NCBI RefSeq assembly: GCF_000218685.1
Contig: NW_006763295.1
Span: forward strand, 248,001-312,000
Direction of reading: 5' to 3'
DNA from: Serpula lacrymans var. lacrymans S7.9
Lineage: Eukaryota; Basidiomycota; Agaricomycetes; Boletales; Serpulaceae
Length of the DNA stretch: 64,000 bases
The notes below the pieces were generated by a model that was not told the DNA's origin, searched no databases, and saw only the letters and a list, made by a program, of their open reading frames with translations. Numbering within the stretch: the stretch's first letter is position 1; each line of letters opens with the position of its first letter. Position numbers and translations under genes: made by a program. This document shows, one piece after another, positions 1 through 10,619 of the stretch.

Positions 1-1641
1 TTCTTTAGATATGCCTGAAATGGTAGAAAAGTATAAGGATGTATCAAACAAAATTCGTAGATCACATACTCGCTGGTGATAGAGAAAAAATTAGAGCATG
101 CGCAATTTTAAGCCACTGTCCTCTAGGTTAGACGGTAGGAACATACCCACTAACATTGAATGGAACAATGAGTAGTTGGAAAATGTATTTTAGCAGGACA
201 CACGTACTTCCTACGATGTAATTAAACATGGTCAGCAAAGATTTCAATTCCTACAACGCATAAAAGGTCACAAGTCGACTCCAACAAGAATAATTATGCA
301 AACAGAAAGAATAGAACATCAGAGATTAACATGCGATCAAAGAAAATGCTTACATTCTAGTAAAGGAAAGTCAAAGAGTGTTGTAAGTATGTCACGGAAA
401 GAGCATAAAACAATAAGACATACCTCACGTAGTACCTGGCAAAAGCAAAAGGTGTACAACGATCAGTAGACAAAATAATAAAGGATAATAGTAGCGCCTA
501 ACATGTTGAAGACGTAAAATAAACAGGAAAATTAGTCAAAAATTGCCAATAAGAAGGATGAGAGTGACGAACATCCTAAAATATGAATACAAGATCGATC
601 AAAAATAAACGTGGCAAATGCGAAAGGATCAGGAGGACATACATCCTGACAATATCACGGCAAGTATGACAGTCGATTAAAAGTCTGGTATGCAAGGAAT
701 GAGAGCAACATACACTCTAAGAATATTACAAAGGACATGGCAATCAGCCAAATGTCTGGCGCAAAAAGGGACGAGAGCAACGTACTTTCTGAAATGTCAG
801 TAACGTCATGACAGTCAGCCAGATGTCTCGCGCAGACAGGGACGAGAGCGACGTACATACTGAGTATGCAATAAAGTTGCGGTAATCAGAAAGCAGATTC
901 CCAAAATAATGTATCAGCAGGCAGTTAGCAGAGTGGTGTGGGGACGTATGAGCTTACACTCTGAAGAAACACGAAGTAAGATACCCTCAGCAATTGATCT
1001 GTGGTAAGAAGTCTCAAGAACTCACATCCTAAGAAATTTGGAGAAAAGACACAGAAGTTCATGAGCCAGTAGGTAGTATGGTGAAAGAACAAGCAACGCA
1101 CAAACTGATCCATTGATTGGATCAATCAACGGTCTTTCAGAGATTGCCTCTAGGATAGTTCATTACTTACATCCTAGGTGAGTTTCAACATCTTCAAGGG
1201 CAAACTATAATCATCACACGTACTTCCTATGTTTATGGGTAGATGCATGGGATCAACTTTAGACTATGTTGTTTTGAATCGACTTACTCTCTGTTGACCA
1301 AAGTGCCATCACACAGATTCGTAAGGTTAAATAGCCTTCTTTTGCAAACCATGATAACGCACCGGCTGTTAACATGAAAAAAAGTTCGAGTGAGACTCAT
1401 GCTTTATGAAGACTGTGCGTACTTTCTGATTTCAATCCCGATATGGCAAAGGTTTGATTTGTCTCTGAGTCATGTACCATATAAGATGAGAAAAATTCGC
1501 ACATTTGAATGGTCCTGCATATTATTTAGGCTGGTTAGCGTCGGTCGTAAATCTCGAGGATATTGCGAGAGATCCTGTAGAGCTGTGTCAAATATATTTC
1601 GTGCTGCATTTGTAACTTATTTGTAGTGAAAAGCGTGATAC
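1..1641 (-). other. Array of tandem introns separated by single-codon (3-nt) exons, 3' part of the NACHT gene
   Basis: Read on the minus strand, this stretch is a run of GT...AG introns of mostly 50-77 nt. Exons of exactly 3 nt lie at 1423-1425, 1363-1365, 1288-1290, 1224-1226, 1171-1173, 1102-1104, 1026-1028, 958-960, 857-859, 786-788, 714-716, 643-645, 573-575, 354-356, 208-210, 147-149 and 70-72. Two 12-nt exons lie at 1503-1514 and 424-435. Each small exon sits between a YAG acceptor and a GTRNGT-like donor (GTACGT, GTAAGT, GTATGT, GTGCGT, GTTCGT). Two introns (436-572 and 211-353) are about double length, as if a small exon had been lost. The last acceptor is at 15-17 and the exon after it runs off the window. 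From a weak donor GTATCA at 1641, the codons continue the NACHT frame in phase 0 with no stop; the predicted tail is hydrophilic and rich in D, E, K, R, S and N. The splice-site pattern is seen directly; actual splicing is inferred. Confidence 0.72.
646..856 (-). repeat. Three recently duplicated intron-plus-codon units
   Basis: The introns at 789-856, 717-785 and 646-713 are visibly related in their 5' two thirds. The first two differ at about 7 of their first 50 nt, after which their 3' ends diverge while keeping YAG. They share the core GCTCTCGTCCCT followed by AGACAT-TGGCTGA. More distant units (donors at 572, 642 and 1101) keep only the donor and a pyrimidine-rich start. This suggests the array grew by tandem duplication of a unit of about 70 bp made of one intron plus 3 nt. 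Confidence 0.75.
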
Positions 1642-3451
1642 AAGATAACCATAATTTTTATGGCCAGCCCTAATGATGGAATGCAGATAAGGATCAAATG
1701 AGTTAGAAGCGAAGTTAGTCAGAGAATCTTTAAGTGAGACAAATAAAGATGCGTCCATACAATATGCCTTCCCGTCAGACAACGCCTCGTGAATATGACC
1801 CCACCACTCTCGGCAGACATACGACAGCGGTTCATCTTCTATGAACCAGAACTCATCCTGATTTTTTTTCATGATTTGCAGACAAGCGATGGCGATGGAG
1901 AGGTGGCAAGTAGGAGGGTTAATAAAATAGCTTCCAGAACGGGTCGGATTTATCAGGAAATCACGCAAAGACGTGTGGACCACGTGCACGGGTTCGTCAT
2001 CAGATTCAGGAATGAGGAGGATGGGCTGAATGCTAAGGAAAGACTTCACAAGGATTCGTGGAGGAAGATTTAACAAGGCAGCGAGATGCTTGATGGATAG
2101 TGGATATTTGAGAGGTAGGAGGACGCCCATTATCAGTTTGAGGTCAACCGTCTCACCAGATACAGATACTTCTGCTGGGGGTTTGGAATTTGAGAACACC
2201 TGGGTATACACATCGTCCAAGCCATGTGCCTTCAACGCGTCGAGAAGTTTTTGATGCGGCATGCCCTCAGCTTGACGAACGAAGTTCACAAACATGGACG
2301 CGTAAATGTAAAATCCCGCAGCTTCTCCGACGAGGATATTGAGGACGTCAGGTGAAGGCCAAGGCTCTCGTATGCCTTCAGCGGTCAAGGAAAGGCGATG
2401 GGCATCATATATTCCTTTGAATTCGGACCGGAAAAATAAGCGAACGTCCTTTGCAGCTTGGAATTTTTGTAGTTTCAACTGAAGAGTAACCCTTCTGGCG
2501 TTTGACGTTTCTAGTCTGATGCGAAGGTGTTCTTCGATCCTACTCGTGATGAATAGACGAAACGGGATCTCGCCTTTCTTGGCCTCGCATTCATCAATAA
2601 TAGCATCAATAAAATAAAATCGTCCATAGAAGGACCGCCGTCCTCATATCCGCACTCATCTAGTGCATCTATGACTATCACCATACGTTTAGGCCTCAAA
2701 AGATCCTGTATAGACTTTGAACGAGGAGCGGCGAGAATGGGTTCTATGATTAGTTTTTTTAACTGATAGTGAATACTCTGGGTGGTGATGGATGATTCTT
2801 TTCGGAGGACATCTTTTATCGAAAGTTCCATTCCCTTGACTGTCGACGAGAGCTGGAAGGCAAGCGTGGGGATCAAGTGGGAGATATCCTCTCGGTCTCC
2901 TGTTCCCCTGAAGAAGAAGAAACTGGCGGCAAGTCTCTCCCGTTCTGCACACCACTCCGCTATGGTCTGTGCAATAGTCGACTTTCCAGATCCAGCTGAA
3001 CCATTAAGCCAACAAATTGGGCGAGAACCATTGGCCCATTTTTTGATCTTTCTGAGCACTTTCTTTCGAGTGCCTACCAAACAACGGGCAACATTGCCAG
3101 TGCGATTCTCGTATGAGGCATTGACTGGCCGCAGCAACTCGTATAAGCCCGGCATAGCCGAACATCTATAATTGTGTTTTAAAGTTAAAAGGTTGATAAA
3201 AGTCACTCACCGCCGACCGCGCCATAGTTGACGACGTGACTAGCATGCAGGTTTACAGAGGGTAGAACACACCCAGAAAAATCAGCAAAGTTGCTATGTT
3301 GAGCCTGGGTGTTATGGGCATTGTTTAGTATGCCAGTAGTAGGCGCGGGGGCGGCATGTTCTGCGATACGGTGAAGACCTCCCGAGGTTGTATTGGAAGT
3401 GCTATTATAGACCTGTGTGTTATTGAAATTGGGTTGCTCGTTAGTGGACAT
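1588..3451 (-). CDS. NACHT-domain NTPase (fungal NLR-like), carrying a frameshift
   Basis: This is a STAND-type NTPase of the fungal NLR-like class, thought to act in non-self recognition or regulated cell death. Exon 1 starts at the ATG at 3449-3451 and encodes an Asn/Thr/Gly-rich leader typical of the family. Exon 2, from 3165, has the motif GTRKKVL, Walker A GSAGSGKS (about 2985-3010) and Walker B VIVIDALDEC (about 2655-2685). The downstream frame continues with FITSR, the post-NACHT region, a WPSP motif and VVHTSLRDFL, down to about 1642. Two problems are visible. A direct 5-bp duplication at 2609-2618 shifts the frame between Walker B and FITSR. The obvious first intron (3166-3210) also joins exons in the wrong phase. 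The gene is either a young pseudogene, an allele with an error, or mis-assembled here. The last exon can end at the in-frame stop at 1588 or splice at 1641 into the micro-exon array. The NACHT assignment is firm; whether the gene works is open. Confidence 0.85.
2609..2618 (-). repeat. 5-bp tandem duplication that breaks the NACHT frame
   Basis: On the minus strand the motif TTTAT occurs twice in a row. Removing one copy would join the Walker B frame directly to the frame encoding the IDAII...FITSR segment, which is the expected family order. No usable donor and acceptor pair nearby would repair the frame by splicing. Confidence 0.65.
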
Positions 3452-4012
3452 TAGAGATGGTGAAAGAGGATGGTGGGGGGAAAGAGACGATGAACGTCTC
3501 CACTTGAAGTGGAGTCGACCGAAATAACAATGACATATGCATGGCACCAACAAGCGCTCACACTGCACTCACTGGTTCGATTTCACAGATGGCACACGCC
3601 TTGGTGCATGATACCACTGGCAAACAATAGTGTACGACGGAGCGTACAACTTGAAACCCAAACCCCGATATGTAGTTCTTCGTACAGTATAAGACACACA
3701 AGTATTCTGTGGCATAAGCAAGATTCTCCAATGTCAGTACACAGCTTGCGATGAAGATCGAAAACTGACCACCTCAGCAATATATTAGGTTGTAGATGCA
3801 AAAGTCCTGTTAAGTCACTACAGAAATCTTGACAGAAATCCTAAATGGTTCAGTTACAAGCGAGGTTATAATTACTTCCAGCGAAAATCTGCACCACCAG
3901 AATGTTGAACCGACGAAAAATAATATCTATATTTTATTCACTCCAGACCAATAAATAATATTCAAATCGTGAGATATACAATGCCATCAAGGATGGATGG
4001 AGCAAAATAAAC
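3452..4012. other. Intergenic, no gene seen
   Basis: AT-rich spacer between the NACHT start and the tRNA gene. Short open frames on both strands lack family features. It presumably holds the NACHT promoter; no clear TATA box was identified. Confidence 0.5.
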
Positions 4013-4094
4013 CGACGCCAGCAGGATTCGAACCTGCGCCCTCAAAGAGGAACAGATTTCTAATCTGTCGCCGTAACCACTTGGCTATAGCGCC
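4013..4094 (-). tRNA. tRNA-Ser (anticodon AGA)
   Basis: The minus strand folds as an 82-nt class II tRNA. The acceptor is GGCGCTA against TGGCGTC with two wobble pairs and discriminator G. The anticodon stem is ACAGA/TCTGT around the loop TTAGAAA, giving anticodon AGA. There is a long variable arm (CCTC...GAGG) and a T arm GCAGG-TTCGAAT-CCTGC. The long variable arm and discriminator G fit serine. No intron is present. Confidence 0.95.
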
Positions 4095-4157
4095 TTATGA
4101 ATTTGTTAAATATAGAGCGTAATATTGTCACTAAAGTTACATAGGTAAAGTTTACTT

Positions 4158-5438
4158 TTGAGCAGTACTTTCTCGTATCGACCTCCTTCCATGCTTGCCT
4201 GTCGTCGTCTCCTACCATATACTTCTTTCCTTGAAAGGTCCTTTCAGCGTGCAAGCTCTACCAATGCACCTTCCGGAATCCCCAGTTCTTCGCAGCGTCC
4301 AGACTCAATTTTCTCAAAATCGGAATCTGCATGGGACCATGTCTTCAGTGACATCAAGGAAATGCCTCCCCTTCTCCCATCCACTGTAAGAAATCCTCTA
4401 CGTGCAAACGCCTCAGAGTCACCTGCATCAGGTCGGACAAGGCGCCAAGCCATGACAGCTCGAGAAATCAGCGCCTTTGACGACATGTTCAACACCATTT
4501 TCAACGCCGTTTCCGAGCAAAAAGCTCACTCGGGCGACGGAAGCAAGGCACCGGATCCACTGTCGACTTTTGGCATTGGAAGAAGTCCACAAAGTGGCCA
4601 AATGGGTGATTTGCTGGGGAAACTTCGACGACACTCGAAGCGGCTGAAATGGACTTCGGAGTCGGATGAGGAGTTGGACCGCAAAAAGGAAGAAATGGAT
4701 CTGTGTGACACAGACCATCAGCTTCTTGAGTGGGCTTTGGCGGAAGTGTTTGGAGAGTCTAAGAGGTATGAGGAAGCCGCTCGAAAGGCTATCTCATCTG
4801 GAGAACAGGAATCACCACCAATGCTACAATCGTCGACATATCCTCATCTTGTCGCTCTTCTCATACGGTCTTTCCGCGACAAATACCATGACCCCCATCT
4901 TGCTCTATCTATATTTGAGTACGCCCGTCATCTGTCTATCCCCTCTTATGTCTTTGGGTGCACTACCCCAGCCTACAACGAGCTTATCGAGACACGGTGG
5001 ACGTGTTTCCGTGATTTGAAAGGCGTCCACGATGCTTTGGAAGAAATGCGTGTCAACGGTATTGAGCCTGACAACCGCACACGGAAACTGGTTGAAGCAT
5101 TGCGACGAGAAGTGGGAGAGCGTAATTTGTGGGAAGAGGAGAGCAGCCTGGGTAGTGGAGGCATGTGGTCAATGCTCAGCAAGATCGAACAGCTAGTTCG
5201 CAGGGAATCAAAGAAGAGGGCGACGAAACAGAGCTTAAGGAGAAAGAAATGGGTCAATGACGACGAAGCCTGGAAGAATGCTGCTTTGAACCCAGACAAA
5301 GCTGACGGTTGGGAATTTGACCAGTGGGACTCTGACCAAGTCAAACAACTATCGACAACATCGAGCAATGTTAGTAAACAGGGAATGGACGGTTGGCTGA
5401 ACTTGAAACAGACAGAGGATAAGCTTGATTTCAGATAG
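4158..5438 (+). CDS. Mtf2-like mitochondrial protein
   Basis: Single-exon frame of 426 codons. The N-terminus is Arg/Ser-rich without acidic residues, like a mitochondrial presequence; an internal Met at codon 12 (MLACRRLL) is an alternative start. The C-terminal half holds a block around TYPHLVALLIRSFRDKYHDP followed by SIPSYVFGCTTPAYNEL. I recognise this as the Mtf2-like C-terminal domain, helical and PPR-like, named after yeast Mtf2/Nam1, which couples mitochondrial transcription to RNA processing and translation. The tail after residue 340 is basic and low complexity. The function is inferred from the domain only. The gene converges on the RhoGAP gene, whose stop lies about 260 bp downstream. 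Confidence 0.8.
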   Translation: MSSTFSYRPPSMLACRRLLPYTSFLERSFQRASSTNAPSGIPSSSQRPDSIFSKSESAWDHVFSDIKEMPPLLPSTVRNPLRANASESPASGRTRRQAMTAREISAFDDMFNTIFNAVSEQKAHSGDGSKAPDPLSTFGIGRSPQSGQMGDLLGKLRRHSKRLKWTSESDEELDRKKEEMDLCDTDHQLLEWALAEVFGESKRYEEAARKAISSGEQESPPMLQSSTYPHLVALLIRSFRDKYHDPHLALSIFEYARHLSIPSYVFGCTTPAYNELIETRWTCFRDLKGVHDALEEMRVNGIEPDNRTRKLVEALRREVGERNLWEEESSLGSGGMWSMLSKIEQLVRRESKKRATKQSLRRKKWVNDDEAWKNAALNPDKADGWEFDQWDSDQVKQLSTTSSNVSKQGMDGWLNLKQTEDKLDFR

Positions 5439-5696
5439 AACAATAAGCATATGTTTTTGTAATTATTCCAGGCTTGTAGCAAACGTACGTCTAATGTTTA
5501 TGCGTAAAGTAGGTGAAAAGGTGACCATATAATGCACTATGAAATGGGGAATATAAGCAGATTGAGGTTCATGTAAAAGATCCAGGCATATACATAACAG
5601 TACAAGAAAAGAGATGGACGAATAGCAGTGAGAAGTCAGTGATATCCAAGACGAGACTTTTGAACAACGGTGGAGCACGAGAAATAGCACCGATTA

Positions 5697-8600
5697 TCAG
5701 GTTTGACGACGAGTGCGAGACTTGGAAGTTCGTGCATGGGGAGATGTCGGTGGACTTGCACCAAGACCATGCATGGGTATATAATCCGGATCCAGTTCAT
5801 TGCATTTGAGATGCAAAAGAAGATTATGCACGAATATCTGTTCATACCTAGAAGTACCAGAGATCAGAAGGTAAGAACCACCAAAACTCAAAAACCAAAA
5901 CTTACTGTGCGTTCGTGAACACGATTGCCATCGACTCCGAATTACAGCGCAGCAAATTGGGAGCCATGACCAGTGCTAGATTGGCGGAAGTCATCTTCGT
6001 GATTACTTGAACTTTATCTTCCAGGAAGTGCTGCAGGAAGCTAATGATGAACAGCACGACCCGTCTATTGATGGTGGGAAGTCGGCGAACTAGCTCAATG
6101 CACGCCTCTGGCTCCTTTGATTTGGTAATACAGTCATTATACATCTCCTCTGGCACGAGCGGATCACATAGCTCCCTCAACCAGAGCTTCAACAACGAGG
6201 CAAGAACGTGTGGGTCGTCAACGCCATCCAAGGTGTAGTAACCGCGGTCGATTCGCAGTTTAAGCTCCGAAACGGAATCACCGTCTCCTGGCACACGAAA
6301 AATGCCTTCGGCTTTGGTACCACCGAGAGCGAGAATACCATCTGCAAGGAAAGGTAGAATGATAGGAACTTTCTCGTGAGGGTAGTTCCTCTCTTGTAAC
6401 CTAACAGTCGCGTCGAGGGACTCTCCGAAAGTTGAAGGATTGAAAGCAGCGTCCTGAGCTGTCCGTCAGTATCAATAACTTCGCATATAGTAAAGGACGC
6501 ACGGATGCTGTCTCTATCTCAGCAATAGTAGGTGGTTTGCCTCTCGGCCCTTTCTTTGAGATTGCTGCTAATCTACGCAAACAATGTTTGGCCATGACAT
6601 CTACTCTTCCCTCTTGCATAGTCAATCGCTGTTGCATGAAAGAACGCAGATATGTTTCGAAATTTTTGGAAGGAGGGAAGGCCACCAAGAGTACGCAGAG
6701 CATCTGCCAGCCCTTGAACACACTTTCACTGAACGAGCCTCCATATCAAAGCTCGAACGAACGCAGATATATGTAATCACGTACGGGTTAGGATTCTTAT
6801 TCAGCTGCTTCATCAGCTGGCAATATATTTCGTCTCGCAATTCTCCGTGAGTCAATCCTTCGCTCAGAAGCCAACGCTCTTCCTCTAGTAAACCAACCGT
6901 CCCGCCTATTAAAGAACTCGTCGACCCATTTGCAATAGATGAGATGTGAGAATCAGAGTGTTGCACCCGTACCCCGATGGATCTGTCTCGTTCGCGATCG
7001 CCCATAATGTGCTGTATGACTCGGAAGATCTTCACCGCGTCTTGCTTCAAAGAGCGGTTCAATGTGAGTAGTGGCGAACTAAGTGGTGCCTTTGTTTGGA
7101 TACATTAGCTATACATGCAACATATAATAAGCCCTTACTAGTAACACTCACTTTTTGCCATGTCATCATCTGCGCTACTGGAACCTTACGTCTGAAAATG
7201 AAGCCCGTTCTATGAATTGAGAAGTATTGCCTTGCATAGTCAGACTCGACAAATTGTTGAATGTCTGAAGCCAAGTCTTGCGGGAGGACAGGGTATGTTC
7301 TAAAGAGACAGTTACCCTTAGTTTAAGCGTGACCTACGAATGCTAATTGCATACCCAGAGGCCAGAGTTGCCGTTGGGCTCGACGGTTGTTTTGACTTGT
7401 GATTCACCGGTATAGGTTTTCCAGCTGCTCTATTTTTGACAGGACTCATACTGAAGGTAGCCTCTGTTGCGAGACGTGCGTTAGTGAATGCAATCCGTCG
7501 TCACCAATGATGAATCAGACCTTGATTCAAGACTGGACTGCCGATTTCCTTTCCCGAGATATTAGGCGCCGAGGTACTCCTCGCTGACCAAAATCCCCCA
7601 CTACCCGGAGTCAAAGGCCTACGTGGTGAAGATGGTACATCTAGCTTATTCCTGAATTTATCCTTGGTAGGACTCGAGGGGTTGATGGTCAGCCGAGCTC
7701 TGGAGACATCTATGCTCTTGGGCTGTAAAGGGGAAGATGACTGCGTTCCATGACCGTGATCAGACTTTGGACGCTTTTCTGACTTGGATAGTAGCTCCAC
7801 AGCAGCATTCAAACTCTGAGGAGGTGGAGATTTGTGCGATACGTACGAAGATGACTTTGACCGAGTGCGTGAAAGTGCTGGATCCTCGTCATCTAGTTTC
7901 CCATTTCCAACATGTTTTTCTTTATCTTTGTGACTTGATCTTCCATTAGCGGGAGTGGATGACATGGATTGACGAGATGTAGGTGAGGGTGGTGAAGATA
8001 CCTCTGTTCCGTGGGGAGATGCGGGTATAGTGGGTAGCTGGTGGCCGTTTGACCAAGTTCGCGGAGAAGCCAGGGGGCCGTACTGGTCACTCGTGAAAGA
8101 TCGTCGGACTACAGAAGGTGATTGTTTCTTAGGGGAACTTGAACCTTTATCAGCTATCCTAGCTGGCGAGCTGCGTGTGGATGATTGGGAATGCCGTGGC
8201 TGGATCGGCTCTGGTTCGCCAAGACGAGGAGAACCATTCCGTGCGTCCTTATCGTTCGTGTATGAGCGTGAACGTCTGTACCCTGGTTTGTCAGGCGAGT
8301 CGGGGTTCTGGAGAGACTTTTTTCCATTCACCGGATCTTTACGCATTCCAGTCTGCGACAGTCGACGTCCTAAAGCAGTTTGCTGGAAAGGCAAATAAGG
8401 AAATATTAGCGCGCCATGGAAGTGACATGTCTCAGTTGAGGAAGTGGAGACTTGCTTGTATTATTCCAAGAGGAATTACAAATCCTTCTGGACGCTCCCA
8501 AACCGTCTCACCGGATTTTGTTTGGTAGTAATATGGGATGCCGCCCCGAGACTCGTCGCTGAGTTCCCACCATTCTCCCTCCGCGTTGGGGGGCAATCTG

Positions 8601-9061
8601 GACAACGATCGATGTCAAAAATGGTGGAAAAAACATATTTGAAATGCTGACATCACTCACACAAACGTTCCAACAGGGGGATCCCAACTGACTTGACCAG
8701 TTGCAGGACATGCAAAGAACAGTGCGCTAGTCTTTGATAGATAGCTTCAGTTCTTTGTCATTCAGAAATAAGCTGGCTATATGCGCACCTGTGGATCAAC
8801 CAAAGTGACCCAGAAGTTGGATCCCCACACTGTTTCATCATCTGTCCCGTTCGAGCCTGTCGAAGGCCTTGGACTGTGTATTGGCTCGCCATTGACGTTC
8901 ACCTCGGGCACTGTCGTTGTTGGCGACGCCTTTTCGTCGGGCTTTGGAGAACTGGGGTCAGCTGAAGAGGCCTGTGGATGCTCCTCGTGTGTAGCAGATG
9001 ATCGAGGCAAAGGTGACCGGGAATTGGCATCGACAGGAATGTTTTCAATAGTTACGGACAT
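5697..9061 (-). CDS. WW-MyTH4-RhoGAP protein (ARHGAP39/Vilse-like)
   Basis: Multi-exon gene of roughly 850-900 codons. Exon 1 (9061-8789) encodes a Ser/Pro/Thr-rich leader and starts a WW domain (FWVTLVDPQ), completed in exon 2 (8731-8661, FFACPATGQVSWDPP). Exon 3 (8597-8456) holds a second WW-like unit (WWELSDE...PYYYQTKSGETVWERP). A long disordered exon (8382 to about 7520) follows, then the MyTH4 domain (LRDEIYCQLMKQLNKNPNP / ESVFKGWQMLCVLL) and the RhoGAP domain (GIFRVPGDGDSV, LKLWLRELCDPLVP, NLALVMAPNLLRC). The last exon (5847-5697) encodes the end of the GAP fold. Such proteins switch off Rho-family GTPases and link signalling to the cytoskeleton. Most introns are 56-73 nt; 8383-8455 is a GC-AG intron. 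The domain order matches animal ARHGAP39. Confidence 0.9.
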
Positions 9062-9586
9062 CGTTTAGGTTTCGACAAAGGGAAGATAGCCTAAAGTCTA
9101 TATCGATGTCTGGCGTGAATGAAGGGCGTGTGGCGGAACGAGACAAAGGGGAATGCCAGGAATACAAAGGCACTGGCTGCGCTTGGATTAACCTGCAATC
9201 AGATGGATTTGAATGCTTTCAGGGCGTATTTGCAGTGCTTTCAGGCAGAATAAAGCTGGGATCCTTGCAGACTGGCAGGTTTGTTGGGGGAAAAACTGTA
9301 GCGAAGTGCTATCCGCCGTAAGGGCTCTTTGGCCCTCGCGGCTTACCAAAACAGGCCGTAATCATTATTGTGAACCTGTAAAAGGTCATCGTACCAGAAG
9401 ATCTCATCGTATCGGGTGCTTTCTCGTTCTTATCATACAGTTTTTACAGGGTTTCACCGTGACAAGACATATAACCTATCAATATGACATGCCCATGATT
9501 CGTGCTGCGTCTGCTGAGGTGCACTTGCAAAGTTTATGCAGACAAACATCAATGGGTAAGGAATAGAGAAAAGGGCGACCACGGCA
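9062..9586. other. Intergenic, no gene seen
   Basis: Spacer upstream of the RhoGAP start and downstream of the dehydrogenase stop. The plus-strand frames within it show no recognisable protein features. Confidence 0.5.
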
Positions 9587-10619
9587 TTACTTCTTCTCGA
9601 TCAATTCTTTGGCGCCGTCCACAAATTTCTTCAGTACGTCCACATCTTCCTGGTCCCCGCTCACGGACCGCTCAATCCGGTCGTACAACTTCGCCATCCC
9701 TCGATAGATATCTCCTTCCTCTCCACCCATAAAGTCTCCAATCTCCTCCATCTCACCAACCCAGCGGTACGCCTTCGGAAGCATGGGAGGTATACTCTTC
9801 GCAAGTCGGTTTAGAAGAACCGACTGGGATATGTTTAGTTCATTTAGCAGCGCATCAGCCGTTGCCGGCGACGACGCATGCGCAGCTGTTCTCCATGGTC
9901 GGCGATCTCGTAAATTTGCAGACCAAAAGTGCAAAACTCACCCAACACCATGGCCGTCAGAAGCCCAGTCGTGCCTTTTGATATTCCCTATAGTAGCGAT
10001 ATAAGGTAAGTGGGGAAGTAACTCGTTAAGATGAATCACGTACGGCGTAAGACATCTTCAACGCACTGGCATCGCCTATGCCCGCACCCTCACCTTTCAA
10101 AGGCGCGACCTTTAACCCGTACTTTGATAGGGCAGTAAATTCATCCAACACTTTCTCATCTTTGGGGTCAACTGATGCATAAAAAGTGGGGTTATAGTTT
10201 TCGGTTGGTGGGCCCCCGATGATGCCAGCATCAATAAACTTGATACTCGTCGATTCGAAAAGCCCAGCTATACGTTTAACCGTGGCCGGGCTTACAGCGT
10301 TGCAATCAGCGAACACAAGAGATTCGGTGAGATGTCCATTATCACCGATTAGCGAGTTTGTTTCAGCGCGGATCTTCTCAGCGAATGAGAATGCATCGCG
10401 GGGCGGAAGTATGCTCAGTATCCAGCTGGCCTTGCGCACGATGTCGGACAGAGGAACGTCAATCATCCCTGCGTCGAGGGCCCTTTGGCGGCTGGCATCG
10501 GACCGACCGTCCATGTTGGTGTAGACTGTACAACCAGCCTTGGTAAGTCTTTTGGCGACAGCAGAGCCCATGGCCCCTGCTGCTACAACAGCAATGCGAG
10601 GTATCGCTGCAGTCGACAT
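9587..10619 (-). CDS. 6-phosphogluconate-dehydrogenase-like NAD(P)-binding protein with DUF1932 domain
   Basis: Three exons: 10619-10044, 9987-9942 and 9885-9587, joined in phase by two 56-nt introns. The N-terminus is a Rossmann fold with VVAAGAMGSAVAKRL as the dinucleotide-binding loop. SILPPRDA and FIDAGIIGGPP follow, both typical of the beta-hydroxyacid dehydrogenase / 6PGDH NAD-binding family. The C-terminal all-helical part (SALKMSYA, GISKGTTGLLTAMVL, LPKAYRWVGEMEEI) matches the DUF1932 domain. It is probably a soluble oxidoreductase; the substrate is unknown. Confidence 0.88.

Noticed and set aside
655..858. Coding tandem repeat of 24 residues on the minus strand
   Set aside because: The open frame spans only about three similar units and stops soon after. 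Across the full array only splice signals are conserved, not codons.
60..1430. CRISPR-like array (spaced repeats of about 70 bp)
   Set aside because: The genome is eukaryotic, and the conserved parts are splice donors and acceptors, not a constant repeat with unique spacers.
1390..1626. Plus-strand open frame of 78 codons
   Set aside because: It is the antisense shadow of the intron array and the end of the NACHT gene.
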